A stretch of 64,000 nucleotides of DNA, taken from the NCBI RefSeq assembly GCF_023065955.2, contig NW_026622764.1, positions 80,298,333 to 80,362,332 on the forward strand, written 5' to 3'. Source of the DNA: Ursus arctos. Its lineage: Eukaryota > Chordata > Mammalia > Carnivora > Ursidae. The position numbers were made by a program, and so were the translations under genes. Of the stretch, positions 1 through 10,117 are shown piece after piece (the first letter of the stretch is position 1; every line of letters starts with the position of its first letter). The notes under the pieces were generated by a model. It did no database searches, was not told the origin of the DNA, and saw only the letters and a program-made list of their open reading frames with translations.

Positions 1-7
1 CGGGTTT
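1..7. repeat. Tail of the preceding satellite unit, cut by the window edge
   Basis: The first seven bases match the last bases of monomer C in other units (the CGG-G/T-TTT junction just before GCTAGC). The array therefore continues to the left of the window. The G form of the junction matches the units that begin at 2385, 4169 and 13091. Confidence 0.9.
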
Positions 8-205
8 GCTAGCAGGAGTTCAACCCCAACGAACACAGCCCGGAGACCCCTGGGTCAAAAACGGCTTCCGACGAACAATAGGTGCTTGCTGTGGAACACC
101 TATCCCAAGTGGGGGTAGCCAGCTCAACAAAATGCCACACACCCAGGTGTAAGAAACAACATTGCCCAGGCATGGTCTAAGCCCCTCACCTCGTCCCTGT
201 GCTTT
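8..205 (+). repeat. Monomer A of the reference unit
   Basis: This 198-bp monomer opens with GCTAGCAGGAG and carries the CGGCTTCCGACGAA element at 62-75, the CACCTATCCCAAGTGG segment and the TCTAAGCCCCTCACC end. It aligns with monomer B shifted by 198 bp and monomer C shifted by 396 bp. Unlike B and C, it reads GACGAA after CGGCTTCC rather than CACGG, which gives it the best CENP-B-box-like match of the three. Common variants are GGTCAAAA versus GGGCAAAA, GGGGGTAG versus GGGAGTAG, and CATTGCCC versus CATGGCCC. Confidence 0.9.
61..75 (-). other. Degenerate CENP-B-box-like motif, monomer A (repeats in nearly every unit)
   Basis: The minus strand reads TTCGTCGGAAGCCGT. Compared with the mammalian CENP-B box core TTCGTTGGAARCGGG it matches 12 of 15 positions, and 7 of the 9 bases usually called essential (TTCG, A, and C.G. 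of CGGG). The equivalent places in monomers B (259-273, 7 of 9) and C (457-471, 6 of 9) are weaker. Seven of nine is expected about once per unit by chance, so the essential-base score alone is not evidence. The 12 of 15 match at a segment conserved among all three monomers is more suggestive. Binding is unproven. Confidence 0.4.
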
Positions 206-403
206 GGGGAGCCGGAGGGACAGCCGAGGCACACGGCCCTGAGACCCCTTTGAAAAAGCCGGCTTCCCACGGAAACAGTTTTCCTGAGGTGCACACCCTA
301 TCCCAAGTGGTTGTGGCAAGGTAAAGCAAATGCCCTCCACTTCTCTGGAAGAAACCACAGTGCCCAGCCATGTTCTAAGCCCTCCCATCCTCCCTGGGCT
401 TCT
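206..403 (+). repeat. Monomer B of the reference unit
   Basis: This 198-bp monomer aligns with A and C through AGCCGGAG (AGCAGGAG in the others), GACCCCTTTG..CGGCTTCC, CCCAAGTGG and TTCTAAGCC. It holds the site of the main length polymorphism: TTTGAAAAAG in 36 units against TTTGCAAAAAG in 71 units. Other frequent variants are GGCACAC versus GGCCCAC, GGAAACAG versus GGAGACAG, GCACACC versus GCAGACC, and AGGTAAAG versus AAGTAAAG or AGGTAATG. Confidence 0.9.
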
Positions 404-601
404 GGCAGCAGGAGTGAAAAGAGAGGAGCAGAGCACGGGGACCCGTTTGACAAAACCCGGCTTCCCACGGGAAAGTCTTTCTCCACGTGCAGACATGCTC
501 CCAGGTGCCTGGGACAAGGGGAAGGAAATGCCATACACTGACCTGGAAGAGACCACAGGGCCCAGGCACAGTCTGAACCCTTCCCTCAACCCGGCGGTTT
601 T
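404..601 (+). repeat. Monomer C of the reference unit
   Basis: This 198-bp monomer carries AGCAGGAG, GACCCGTTTGACAAAACCCGG, the CACGTG palindrome and TCTGAACCCTTCC. Frequent variants are CACGGGG versus CACTGGG, GGGACCCG versus GGGCCCCG, AAAACCCGG versus AAAAACCGG, TTCCCACGGG versus TTCCGACGGG, and CCTGTGGC versus CCTGGGGC. Three units (2980, 6549, 19037) have lost one C here (AAAACCGG), which offsets the extra C in their B monomer and returns them to 594 bp. Confidence 0.9.
484..489. other. CACGTG palindrome (E-box/G-box core), once per unit
   Basis: The CACGTG hexamer in monomer C is present in every unit I inspected, including units mutated on either side of it (for example 12961-12980 and 17131-17150). 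This gives about 107 sites at 594-595-bp spacing. It is the core recognised by bHLH factors such as USF and MYC/MAX in animals, and it contains a CpG. A regulatory role is not shown; the repeat may simply be homogenised around it. Confidence 0.3.
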
Positions 602-2979
602 GCTAGCAGGAGTTCAACCCCAACGAACACAGCCCGAAGACCCCTGGGTCAAAAACGGCTTCCGACGAACAATAGGTGCTTGCTGTGGAACACCTATCCC
701 AAGTGGGGGTAGCCAGCTCAACAAAATGCCACACACCCCGGTGTAAGAAACAACATTGCCCAGGCATGGTCTAAGCCCCTCACCTCGTCCCTGTGCTTTG
801 GGGAGCCGGAGGGACAGCCGAGGCACACGGCCCTGAGACCCCTTTGAAAAAGCCGGCTTCCCACGGAAACAGTTTTCCTGAGGTGCACACCCTATCCCAA
901 GTGGTTGTGGCAAGGTAAAGCAAATGCCCTCCACTTCTCTGGAAGAAACCACAGTGCCCAGCCATGTTCTAAGCCCTCCCATCCTCCCTGGGCTTCTGGC
1001 AGCAGGAGTGAAAAGAGAGGAGCAGAGCACGGGGACCCGTTTGACAAAACCCGGCTTCCCACGGGAAAGTCTTTCTCCACGTGCAGACATGCTCCCAGGT
1101 GCCTGGGGCAAGGGGAAGGAAATGCCATACACTGACCTGGAAGAGACCACAGGGCCCAGGCACAGTCTGAACCCTTCCCTCAACCCGGCCGTTTTGCTAG
1201 CAGGAGTTCAACCCCAACGAACACAGCCCGGAGACCCCTGGGTCAAAAACGGCTTCCGACGAACAATAGGTGCTTGCTGTGGAACACCTATCCCAAGTGG
1301 GGGTAGCCAGCTCAACAAAATGCCACACACCCAGGTGTAAGAAACAACATTGCCCAGGCATGGTCTAAGCCCCTCACCTCGTCCCTGTGCTTTGGGGAAC
1401 CGGAGGGACAGCCGAGGCACACGGCCCTGAGACCCCTTTGCAAAAAGCCGGCTTCCCACGGAGACAGTTTTCCTGAGGTGCACACCCTATCCCAAGTGGT
1501 TGTGGCAAGGTAATGCAAATGCCCTCCACTTCTCTGGAGGAAACCACAGTGCCCAGCCATGTTCTAAGCCCTCCCATCCTCCCTGGGCTTCTGGCAGCAG
1601 GAGTGAAAAGAGAGGAGCAGAGCACTGGGACCCGTTTGACAAAACCCGGCTTCCCACGGGAAAGTCTTTCTCCACGTGCAGACATGCTCCCAGGTGCCTG
1701 TGGCAAGGGGAAGGAAATGCCATACACTGACCTGGAAGAGACCACAGGGCCCAGGCACAGTCTGAACCCTTCCCTCAACCCGGCGGTTTTGCTAGCAGGA
1801 GTTCAACCCCAACGAACACAGCCCGGAGACCCCTGGGTCAAAAACGGCTTCCGACGAACAATAGGTGCTTGCTGTGGAACACCTATCCCAAGTGGGGGTA
1901 GCCAGCTCAACAAAATGCCACACACCCCGGTGTAAGAAACAACATTGCCCAGGCATGGTCTAAGCCCCTCACCTCGTCCCTGTGCTTTGGGGAGCCGGAG
2001 GGACAGCCGAGGCACACGGCCCTGAGACCCCTTTGAAAAAGCCGGCTTCCCACGGAAACAGTTTTCCTGAGGTGCACACCCTATCCCAAGTGGTTGTGGC
2101 AAGGTAAAGCAAATGCCCTCCACTTCTCTGGAAGAAACCACAGTGCCCAGCCATGTTCTAAGCCCTCCCATCCTCCCTGGGCTTCTGGCAGCAGGAGTGA
2201 AAAGAGAGGAGCAGAGCACGGGGACCCGTTTGACAAAACCCGGCTTCCCACGGGAAAGTCTTTCTCCACGTGCAGACATGCTCCCAGGTGCCTGGGGCAA
2301 GGGGAACGAAATGCCATACACTGACCTGGAAGAGACCACAGGGCCCAGGCACAGTCTGAACCCTTCCCTCAACCCGGCGGGTTTGCTAGCAGGAGTTCAA
2401 CCCCAACGAACACAGCCCGGAGACCCCTGGGGCAAAAACGGCTTCCGACGAACAATAGGTGCTTGCTGTGGAACACCTATCCCAAGTGGGGGTAGCCAGC
2501 TCAACAAAATGCCACACACCCAGGTGTAAGAAACAACATTGCCCAGGCATGGTCTAAGCCCCTCAACTCGTCCCTGTGCTTTGGGGAGCCGGAGGGACAG
2601 CCGAGGCCCACGGCCCTGAGAAACCATTGCAAAAAGCCGGCTTCCCACGGAGACAGTTTTCCTGAGGTGCACACCCTATCCCAAGTGGTTGTGGCAAGGT
2701 AAAGCAAATGCCCTCCACTTCTCTGGAAGAAACCACAGTGCCCAGCCATGTTCTAAGCCCTCCCATCCTCCCTGGGCTTCTGGCAGCCGGAGTGAAAAGA
2801 GAGGAGCAGAGCACGGGGACCCGTTTGACAAAACCCGGCTTCCCACGGGAAAGTCTTTCTCCACGTGCAGACATGCTCCCAGGTGCCTGGGGCAAGGGGA
2901 AGGAAATGCCATACACTGACCTGGAAGAGACCACAGGGCCCAGGCACAGTCTGAACCCTTCCCTCAACCCGGCGGTTTT

Positions 2980-5900
2980 GCTAGCAGGAATTCAACCCCA
3001 ACGAACACAGCCCGGAGAACCCTGGGTCAAAAACGGCTTCCGACGAACAATAGGTGCTTGCTGTGGAACACCTATCCCAAGTGGGAGTAGCCAGCTCAAC
3101 AAAATGCCACACACCCAGGTGTAAGAAACAACATGGCCCAGGCATGGTCTAAGCCCCTCACCTCGTCCCTGTGCTTTGGGGAGCCGGAGGGACAGCCGAG
3201 GCACACGGCCCTGAGACCCCTTTGCAAAAAGCCGGCTTCCCACGGAGACAGTTTTCCTGAGGTGCAGACCCTATCCCAAGTGGTTGTGGCAAGGTAAAGC
3301 AAATGCCCTCCACTTCTCTGGAAGAAACCACAGTGCCCAGCCATGTTCTAAGCCCTCCCATCCTTCCTGGGCTTCTGACAGCAGGAGTGAAAAGAGAGGA
3401 GCAGAGCACTGGGACCCGTTTGACAAAACCGGCTTCCCACGGGAAAGTCTTTCTCCACGTGCAGACATGCTCCCAGGTGCCTGTGGCAAGGGGAAGGAAA
3501 TGCCATACACTGACCTGGAAGAGACCACAGGGCCCAGGCACAGTCTGAACCCTTCCTTCAACCCGGCGGTTTTGCTAGCAGGAGTTCAACCCCAGCGAAC
3601 ACAGCCCGGAGACCCCTGGGTCAAAAACGGCTTCCGACGAACAATAGGTGCTTGCTGTGGAACACCTATCCCAAGTGGGGGTAGCCAGCTCAACAAAATG
3701 CCACACACCCAGGTGTAAGAAAAAACATTGCCCAGGCATGGTCTAAGCCCCTCACCTCGTCCCTGTGCTTTGGGGAGCCGGAGGGACAGCCGAGGCACAC
3801 AGCCCTGAGACCCCTTTGCAAAAAGCCGGCTTCCCACGGAGACAGTTTTCCTGAGGTGCACACCCTATCCCAAGTGGTTGTGGCAAGGTAAAGCAAATGC
3901 CCTCCACTTCTCTGGAAGAAACCACAGTGCCCAGCCATGTTCTAAGCCCTCCCATCCTCCCTGGGCTTCTGGCAGCAGGAGTGAAAAGAGAGGAGCAGAG
4001 CACTGGGACCCGTTTGAAAAAACCCGGCTTCCCACGGGAAAGTCTTTCTCCACGTGCAGACATGCTCCCAGGTGCCTGGGGCAAGGGGAAGGAAATGCCA
4101 TACACTGACCTGGAAGAGACCACAGGGCCCAGGCACAGTCTGAACCCTTCCCTCAACCCGGCGGGTTTGCTAGCAGGAGTTCAACCCCAACGAACACAGC
4201 CCGGAGACCCCTGGGGCAAAAACGGCTTCCGACGAACAATAGGTGCTTGCTGTGGAACACCTATCCCAAGTGGGGGTAGCCAGCTCAACAAAATGCCACA
4301 CACCCAGGTGTAAGAAACAACATTGCCCAGGCATGGTCTAAGCCCCTCACCTCGTCCCTGTGCTTTGGGGAGCCGGAGGGACAGCCGAGGCCCACGGCCC
4401 TGAGACCCCTTTGCAAAAAGCCGGCTTCCCACGTAGACAGTTTTCCTGAGGTGCAGACCCTATCCCAAGTGGTTGTGGCAAGGTAAAGCAAATGCCCTCC
4501 ACTTCTCTGGAAGAAACCACAGTGCCCAGCCATGTTCTAAGCCCTCCCATCCTCCCTGGGCTTCTGGCAGCAGGAGTGAAAAGAGAGGAGCAGAGCACGG
4601 GGACCCGTTTGACAAAACCCGGCTTCCCACGGGAAAGTCTTTCTCCACGTGCAGACATGCTCCCAGGTGCCTGTGGCAAGGGGAAGGAAATGCCATACAC
4701 TGACCTGGAAGAGACCACAGGGCCCAGGCACAGTCTGAACCCTTCCTTCAACCCGGCGGTTTTGCTAGCAGGAGTTCAACCCCAGCGAACACAGCCCGGA
4801 GACCCCTGGGTCAAAAACGGCTTCCGACGAACAATAGGTGCTTGCTGTGGAACACCTATCCCAAGTGGGGGTAGCCAGCTCAACAAAATGCCACACACCC
4901 AGGTGTAAGAAACAACATTGCCCAGGCATGGTCTAAGCCCCTCACCTCGTCCCTGTGCTTTGGGGAGCCAGAGGGACAGCCGAGGCACACGGCCCTGAGA
5001 CCCCTTTGCAAAAAGCCGGCTTCCCACGGAGACAGTTTTCCTGAGGTGCACACCCTATCCCAAGTGGTTGTGGCAAGGTAAAGCAAATGCCCTCCACTTC
5101 TCTGGAAGAAACCACAGTGCCCAGCCATGTTCTAAGCCCTCCCATCCTCCCTGGGCTTCTGGCAGCAGGAGTGAAAAGAGAGGAGCAGAGCACGGGGACC
5201 CGTTTGACAAAACCCGGCTTCCCACGGGAAAGTCTTTCTCCACGTGCAGACATGCTCCCAGGTGCCTGGGGCAAGGGGAAGGAAATGCCATACACTGACC
5301 TGGAAGAGACCACAGGGCCCAGGCACAGTCTGAACCCTTCCCTCAACCCTGTGGTTTTGCTAGCAGGAGTTCAACCCCAACGAACACAGCCCGGAGACCC
5401 CTGGGTCAAAAACGGCTTCCGACGAACAATAGGTGCTTGCTGTGGAACACCTATCCCAAGTGGGAGTAGCCAGCTCAACAAAATGCCACACACCCAGGTG
5501 TAAGAAACAACATGGCCCAGGCATGGTCTAAGCCCCTCACCTCGTCCCTGTGCTTTGGGGAGCCGGAGGGACAGCCGAGGCCCACGGCCCTGAGACCCCT
5601 TTGCAAAAAGCCGGCTTACCACGGAGACAGTTTTCCTGAGGTGCACACCCTATCCCAAGTGGTTGTGGCAAGGTAAAGCAAATGCCCTCCACTTCTCTGG
5701 AAGAAACCACAGTGCCCAGCCATGTTCTAAGCCCTCCCATCCTCCCTGGGCTTCTGGCAGCAGGAGTGAAAAGAGAGGAGCAGAGCACTGGGACCCGTTT
5801 GACAAAAACCGGCTTCCCACGGGAAAGTCTTTCTCCACGTGCAGACATGCTCCCAGGTGCCTGGGGCAAGGGGAAGGAAATGCCATACACTGACCTGGAA

Positions 5901-6548
5901 AAGACCACAGGGCCCAGGCACAGTCTGAACCCTTCCCTCAACCCGGCGGTTTTGCTAGCAGGAGTTCAACCCCAACGAACACAGCCCGGAGACCCCTGGG
6001 TCAAAAACGGCTTCCGACGAACAATAGGTGCTTGCTGTGGAACACCTATCCCAAGTGGGGGTAGCCAGCTCAACAAAATGCCACACACCCAGGTGTAAGA
6101 AACAACATTGCCCAGGCATGGTCTAAGCCCTTCACCTCGTCCCTGTGCTTTGGGGAGCCGGAGGGACAGCCGAGGCCCACGGCCCTGAGACCCCTTTGCA
6201 AAAAGCCGGCTTCCCACGGAGACAGTTTTCCTGAGGTGCACACCCTATCCCAAGTGGTTGTGGCAAGGTAAAGCAAATGCCCTCCACTTCTCTGGAAGAA
6301 ACCACAGTGCCCAGCCATGTTCTAAGCCCTCCCATCCTCCCTGGGCTTCTGGCAGCAGGAGTGAAAAGAGAGGAGCAGAGCACGGGGACCCGTTTGACAA
6401 AACCCGGCTTCCCACGGGAAAGTCTTTCTCCACGTGCAGACATGCTCCCAGGTGCCTGGGGCAAGGGGAAGGAAATGCCATACACTGACCTGGAAGAGAC
6501 CACAGGGCCCAGGCACAGTCTGAACCCTTCCCTCAACCCGGCGGTTTT
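2980..6548. repeat. Units 6-11 (starts 2980, 3574, 4169, 4764, 5359, 5954)
   Basis: Left-subfamily units rich in GGCCCAC, GGGAGTAG and CATGGCCC. Unit 2980 is marked by CCTTCCTGGGCTTCTGACAG and by the one-base deletion AAAACCGG in monomer C. Unit 3574 has GTTTGAAAAAACCC in monomer C. Unit 5359 ends with the GGAAAAGACC form. Most of the block (about 2980-5790) is nearly the same as 6549-9360, apart from scattered single-base differences, for example GGAATTCAAC at unit 2980. Confidence 0.9.
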
Positions 6549-9500
6549 GCTAGCAGGAGTTCAACCCCAACGAACACAGCCCGGAGACCCCTGGGTCAAA
6601 AACGGCTTCCGACGAACAATAGGTGTTTGCTGTGGAACACCTATCCCAAGTGGGAGTAGCCAGCTCAACAAAATGCCACACACCCAGGTGTAAGAAACAA
6701 CATGGCCCAGTCATGGTCTAAGCCCCTCACCTCGTCCCTGTGCTTTGGGGAGCCGGAGGGACAGCCGAGGCACACGGCCCTGAGACCCCTTTGCAAAAAG
6801 CCGGCTTCCCACGGAGACAGTTTTCCTGAGGTGCAGACCCTATCCCAAGTGGTTGTGGCAAGGTAAAGCAAATGCCCTCCACTTCTCTGGAAGAAACCAC
6901 AGTGCCCAGCCATGTTCTAAGCCCTCCCATCCTTCCTGGGCTTCTGACAGCAGGAGTGAAAAGAGAGGAGCAGAGCACTGGGACCCGTTTGACAAAACCG
7001 GCTTCCCACGGGAAAGTCTTTCTCCACGTGCAGACATGCTCCCAGGTGCCTGTGGCAAGGGGAAGGAAATGCCATACACTGACCTGGAAGAGACCACAGG
7101 GCCCAGGCACAGTCTGAACCCTTCCTTCAACCCGGCGGTTTTGCTAGCAGGAGTTCAACCCCAGCGAACACAGCCCGGAGACCCCTGGGTCAAAAACGGC
7201 TTCCGACGAACAATAGGTGCTTGCTGTGGAACACCTATCCCAAGTGGGGGTAGCCAGCTCAACAAAATGCCACACACCCAGGTGTAAGAAACAACATTGC
7301 CCAGGCATGGTCTAAGCCCCTCACCTCGTCCCTGTGCTTTGGGGAGCCGGAGGGACAGCCGAGGCCCACGGCCCTGAGACCCCTTTGCAAAAAGCCGGCT
7401 TCCCACGGAGACAGTTTTCCTGAGGTGCAGACCCTATCCCAAGTGGTTGTGGCAAGGTAAAGCAAATGCCCTCCACTTCTCTGGAAGAAACCACAGTGCC
7501 CAGCCATGTTCTAAGCCCTCCCATCCTCCCTGGGCTTCTGGCAGCAGGAGTGAAAAGAGAGGAGCAGAGCACGGGGACCCGTTTGACAAAAGCCGGCTTC
7601 CCACGGGAAAGTCTTTCTCCACGTGCAGACATGCTCCCAGGTGCCTGGGGCAAGGGGAAGGAAATGCCATACACTGACCTGGAAGAGACCACAGGGCCCA
7701 GGCACAGTCTGAACCCTTCCCTCAACCCGGGGGGTTGGCTAGCAGGAGTTCAACCCCAACGAACACAGCCCGGAGACCCCTGGGGCAAAAACGGCTTCCG
7801 ACGAACAATAGGTGCTTGCTGTGGAACACCTATCCCAAGTGGGGGTAGCCAGCTCAACAAAATGCCACACACCCAGGTGTAAGAAACAACATTGCCCAGG
7901 CATGGTCTAAGCCCCTCACCTCGTCCCTGTGCTTTGGGGAGCCGGAGGGACAGCCGAGGCCCACGGCCCTGAGACCCCTTTGCAAAAAGCCGGCTTCCCA
8001 CGGAGACAGTTTTCCTGAGGTGCAGACCCTATCCCAAGTGGTTGTGGCAAGGTAAAGCAAATGCCCTCCACTTCTCTGGAAGAAACCACAGTGCCCAGCC
8101 ATGTTCTAAGCCCTCCCATCCTCCCTGGGCTTCTGGCAGCAGGAGTGAAAAGAGAGGAGCAGAGCACGGGGACCCGTTTGACAAAACCCGGCTTCCCACG
8201 GGAAAGTCTTTCTCCACGTGCAGACATGCTCCCAGGTGCCTGTGGCAAGGGGAAGGAAATGCCATACACTGACCTGGAAGAGACCACAGGGCCCAGGCAC
8301 AGTCTGAACCCTTCCTTCAACCCGGCGGTTTTGCTAGCAGGAGTTCAACCCCAGCGAACACAGCCCGGAGACCCCTGGGTCAAAAACGGCTTCCGACGAA
8401 CAATAGGTGCTTGCTGTGGAACACCTATCCCAAGTGGGGGTAGCCAGCTCAACAAAATGCCACACACCCAGGTGTAAGAAACAACATTGCCCAGGCATGG
8501 TCTAAGCCCCTCACCTCGTCCCTGTGCTTTGGGGAGCCGGAGGGACAGCCGAGGCACACGGCCCTGAGACCCCTTTGCAAAAAGCCGGCTTCCCACGGAG
8601 ACAGTTTTCCTGAGGTGCACACCCTATCCCAAGTGGTTGTGGCAAGGTAAAGCAAATGCCCTCCACTTCTCTGGAAGAAACCACAGTGTCCAGCCATGTT
8701 CTAAGCCCTCCCATCCTCCCTGGGCTTCTGGCAGCAGGAGTGAAAAGAGAGGAGCAGAGCACGGGGACCCGTTTGACAAAACCCGGCTTCCCACGGGAAA
8801 GTCTTTCTCCACGTGCAGACATGCTCCCAGGTGCCTGGGGCAAGGGGAAGGAAATGCCATACACTGACCTGGAAGAGACCACAGGGCCCAGGCACAGTCT
8901 GAACCCTTCCCTCAACCCGGCGGTTTTGCTAGCAGGAGTTCAACCCCAACGAACACAGCCCGGAGACCCCTGGGTCAAAAACGGCTTCCGACGAACAATA
9001 GGTGCTTGCTGTGGAACACCTATCCCAAGTGGGAGTAGCCAGCTCAACAAAATGCCACACACCCAGGTGTAAGAAACAACATGGCCCAGGCATGGTCTAA
9101 GCCCCTCACCTCGTCCCTGTGCTTTGGGGAGCCGGAGGGACAGCCGAGGCCCACGGCCCTGAGACCCCTTTGCAAAAAGCCGGCTTACCACGGAGACAGT
9201 TTTCCTGAGGTGCACACCCTATCCCAAGTGGTTGTGGCAAGGTAAAGCAAATGCCCTCCACTTCTCTGGAAGAAACCACAGTGCCCAGCCATGTTCTAAG
9301 CCCTCCCATCCTCCCTGGGCTTCTGGCAGCAGGAGTGAAAAGAGAGGAGCAGAGCACTGGGACCCGTTTGAAAAAACCCGGCTTCCCACGGGAAAGTCTT
9401 TCTCCACGTGCAGACATGCTCCCAGGTGCCTGGGGCAAGGGGAAGGAAATGCCATACACTGACCTGGAAGAGACTACAGGGCCCAGGCACAGTCTGAACC

Positions 9501-10117
9501 CTTCCCTCAACCCGGCGGTTTTGCTAGCAGGAGTTCAACCCCAACGAACACAGCCCGAAGACCCCTGGGTCAAAAACGGCTTCTGACGAACAATAGGTGC
9601 TTGCTGTGGAACACCTATCCCAAGTGGGGGTAGCCAGCTCAACAAAATGCCACACACCCAGGTGTAAGAAACAACATTGCCCAGGCATGGTCTAAACCCC
9701 TCACCTCGTCCCTGTGCTTTGGGGAGCCGGAGGGACAGCCGAGGCACACGGCCCTGAGACCCCTTTGCAAAAAGCCGGCTTCCCACGGAGACAGATTTCC
9801 TGAGGTGCACACCCTATCCCAAGTGGTTGTGGCAAGGTAAAGCAAATGCCCTCCACTTCTCTGGAAGAAACCACAGTGCCCAGCCATGTTCTAAGCCCTC
9901 CCATCCTCCCTGGGCTTCTGGCAGCAGGAGTGAAAAGAGAGGAGCAGAGCACTGGGACCCGTTTGACAAAAACCGGCTTCCCACGGGAAAGTCTTTCTCC
10001 ACGTGCAGACATGCTCCCAGGTGCCTGTGGCAAGGGGAAGGAAATGCCATACACTGACCTGGAAAAGACCACAGGGCCCAGGCACAGTCTGAACCCTTCC
10101 CTCAACCCGGCGGTTTT
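6549..10117. repeat. Units 12-17 (starts 6549, 7143, 7738, 8333, 8928, 9523)
   Basis: This is a second copy of much of the preceding block at an offset of 3569 bp: unit 6549 repeats the CCTTCCTGGG and AAAACCGG markers of unit 2980. Unit 7143 differs from its expected partner 3574 at several variant positions (GGCCCAC and GCAGACC), which suggests later local conversion. Unit 8928 has GAGACTACAGG and is followed by a unit with CCCGAAGACC, a linked pair seen again at 10712/11307, 14280/14875, 20226/20821 and 21416/22011. Confidence 0.88.

Larger units (their letters stand above)
8..601 (+). repeat. Reference 594-bp higher-order unit (A-B-C)
   Basis: This is the first complete unit and is used here as the reference. 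It is 594 bp and lacks the optional C in monomer B. It contains 18 CpG dinucleotides, one NheI-type GCTAGC at 8-13 and one CACGTG at 484-489. Because 198 is a multiple of three, translations in any frame show three diverged 66-residue repeats. The longest open frame (minus strand, 20-589) ends at a stop within every unit, so frames do not run from unit to unit. Confidence 0.95.
8..2979. repeat. Units 1-5 (starts 8, 602, 1196, 1791, 2385)
   Basis: Left-subfamily units. Units 8, 602 and 1791 lack the optional C; 1196 and 2385 have it. Unit 1196 carries the rare GGTAATG form of monomer B. The junctions 602/1196 and 1791/2385 carry CACCCCGGTG in monomer A. Unit 2385 has GAGAAACCATTGC in place of GAGACCCCTTTGC. 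The same succession of rare variants returns at 16064-18441, so this stretch and that one are copies about 15,462 bp apart. Confidence 0.9.

Noticed and set aside
259..273. CENP-B-like boxes in monomers B and C
   Set aside because: B matches 7 and C 6 of the 9 essential positions; such scores are expected by chance in a 594-bp unit. Only monomer A, above all the 27364 and 29740 variants, deserves attention.
491..500. p53 half-site AGACATGCTC in monomer C
   Set aside because: It fits the 10-bp half-site pattern, but no second half-site lies next to it. Such a degenerate match is expected by chance in a unit of this size, and some units (13091, 16658) break it.
20..589. Open frames of 60-198 codons on both strands as genes
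   Set aside because: They recur in every unit in the same places, overlap one another on both strands, stop once per unit, and are broken by one-base indels in most units. No recognisable domain or signal is seen. A repeat by-product explains all of them.
311..746. A mucin-like or other tandem-repeat coding exon
   Set aside because: The plus-strand frames (for example 330-746) end at a stop in every unit, and 595-bp units shift the frame, so no frame stays open across units.
9583..9590. Premature stop created by TTCTGACG in unit 9523 as a pseudogene lesion
   Set aside because: It shortens a frame that is itself a repeat by-product, so it is an ordinary point variant.
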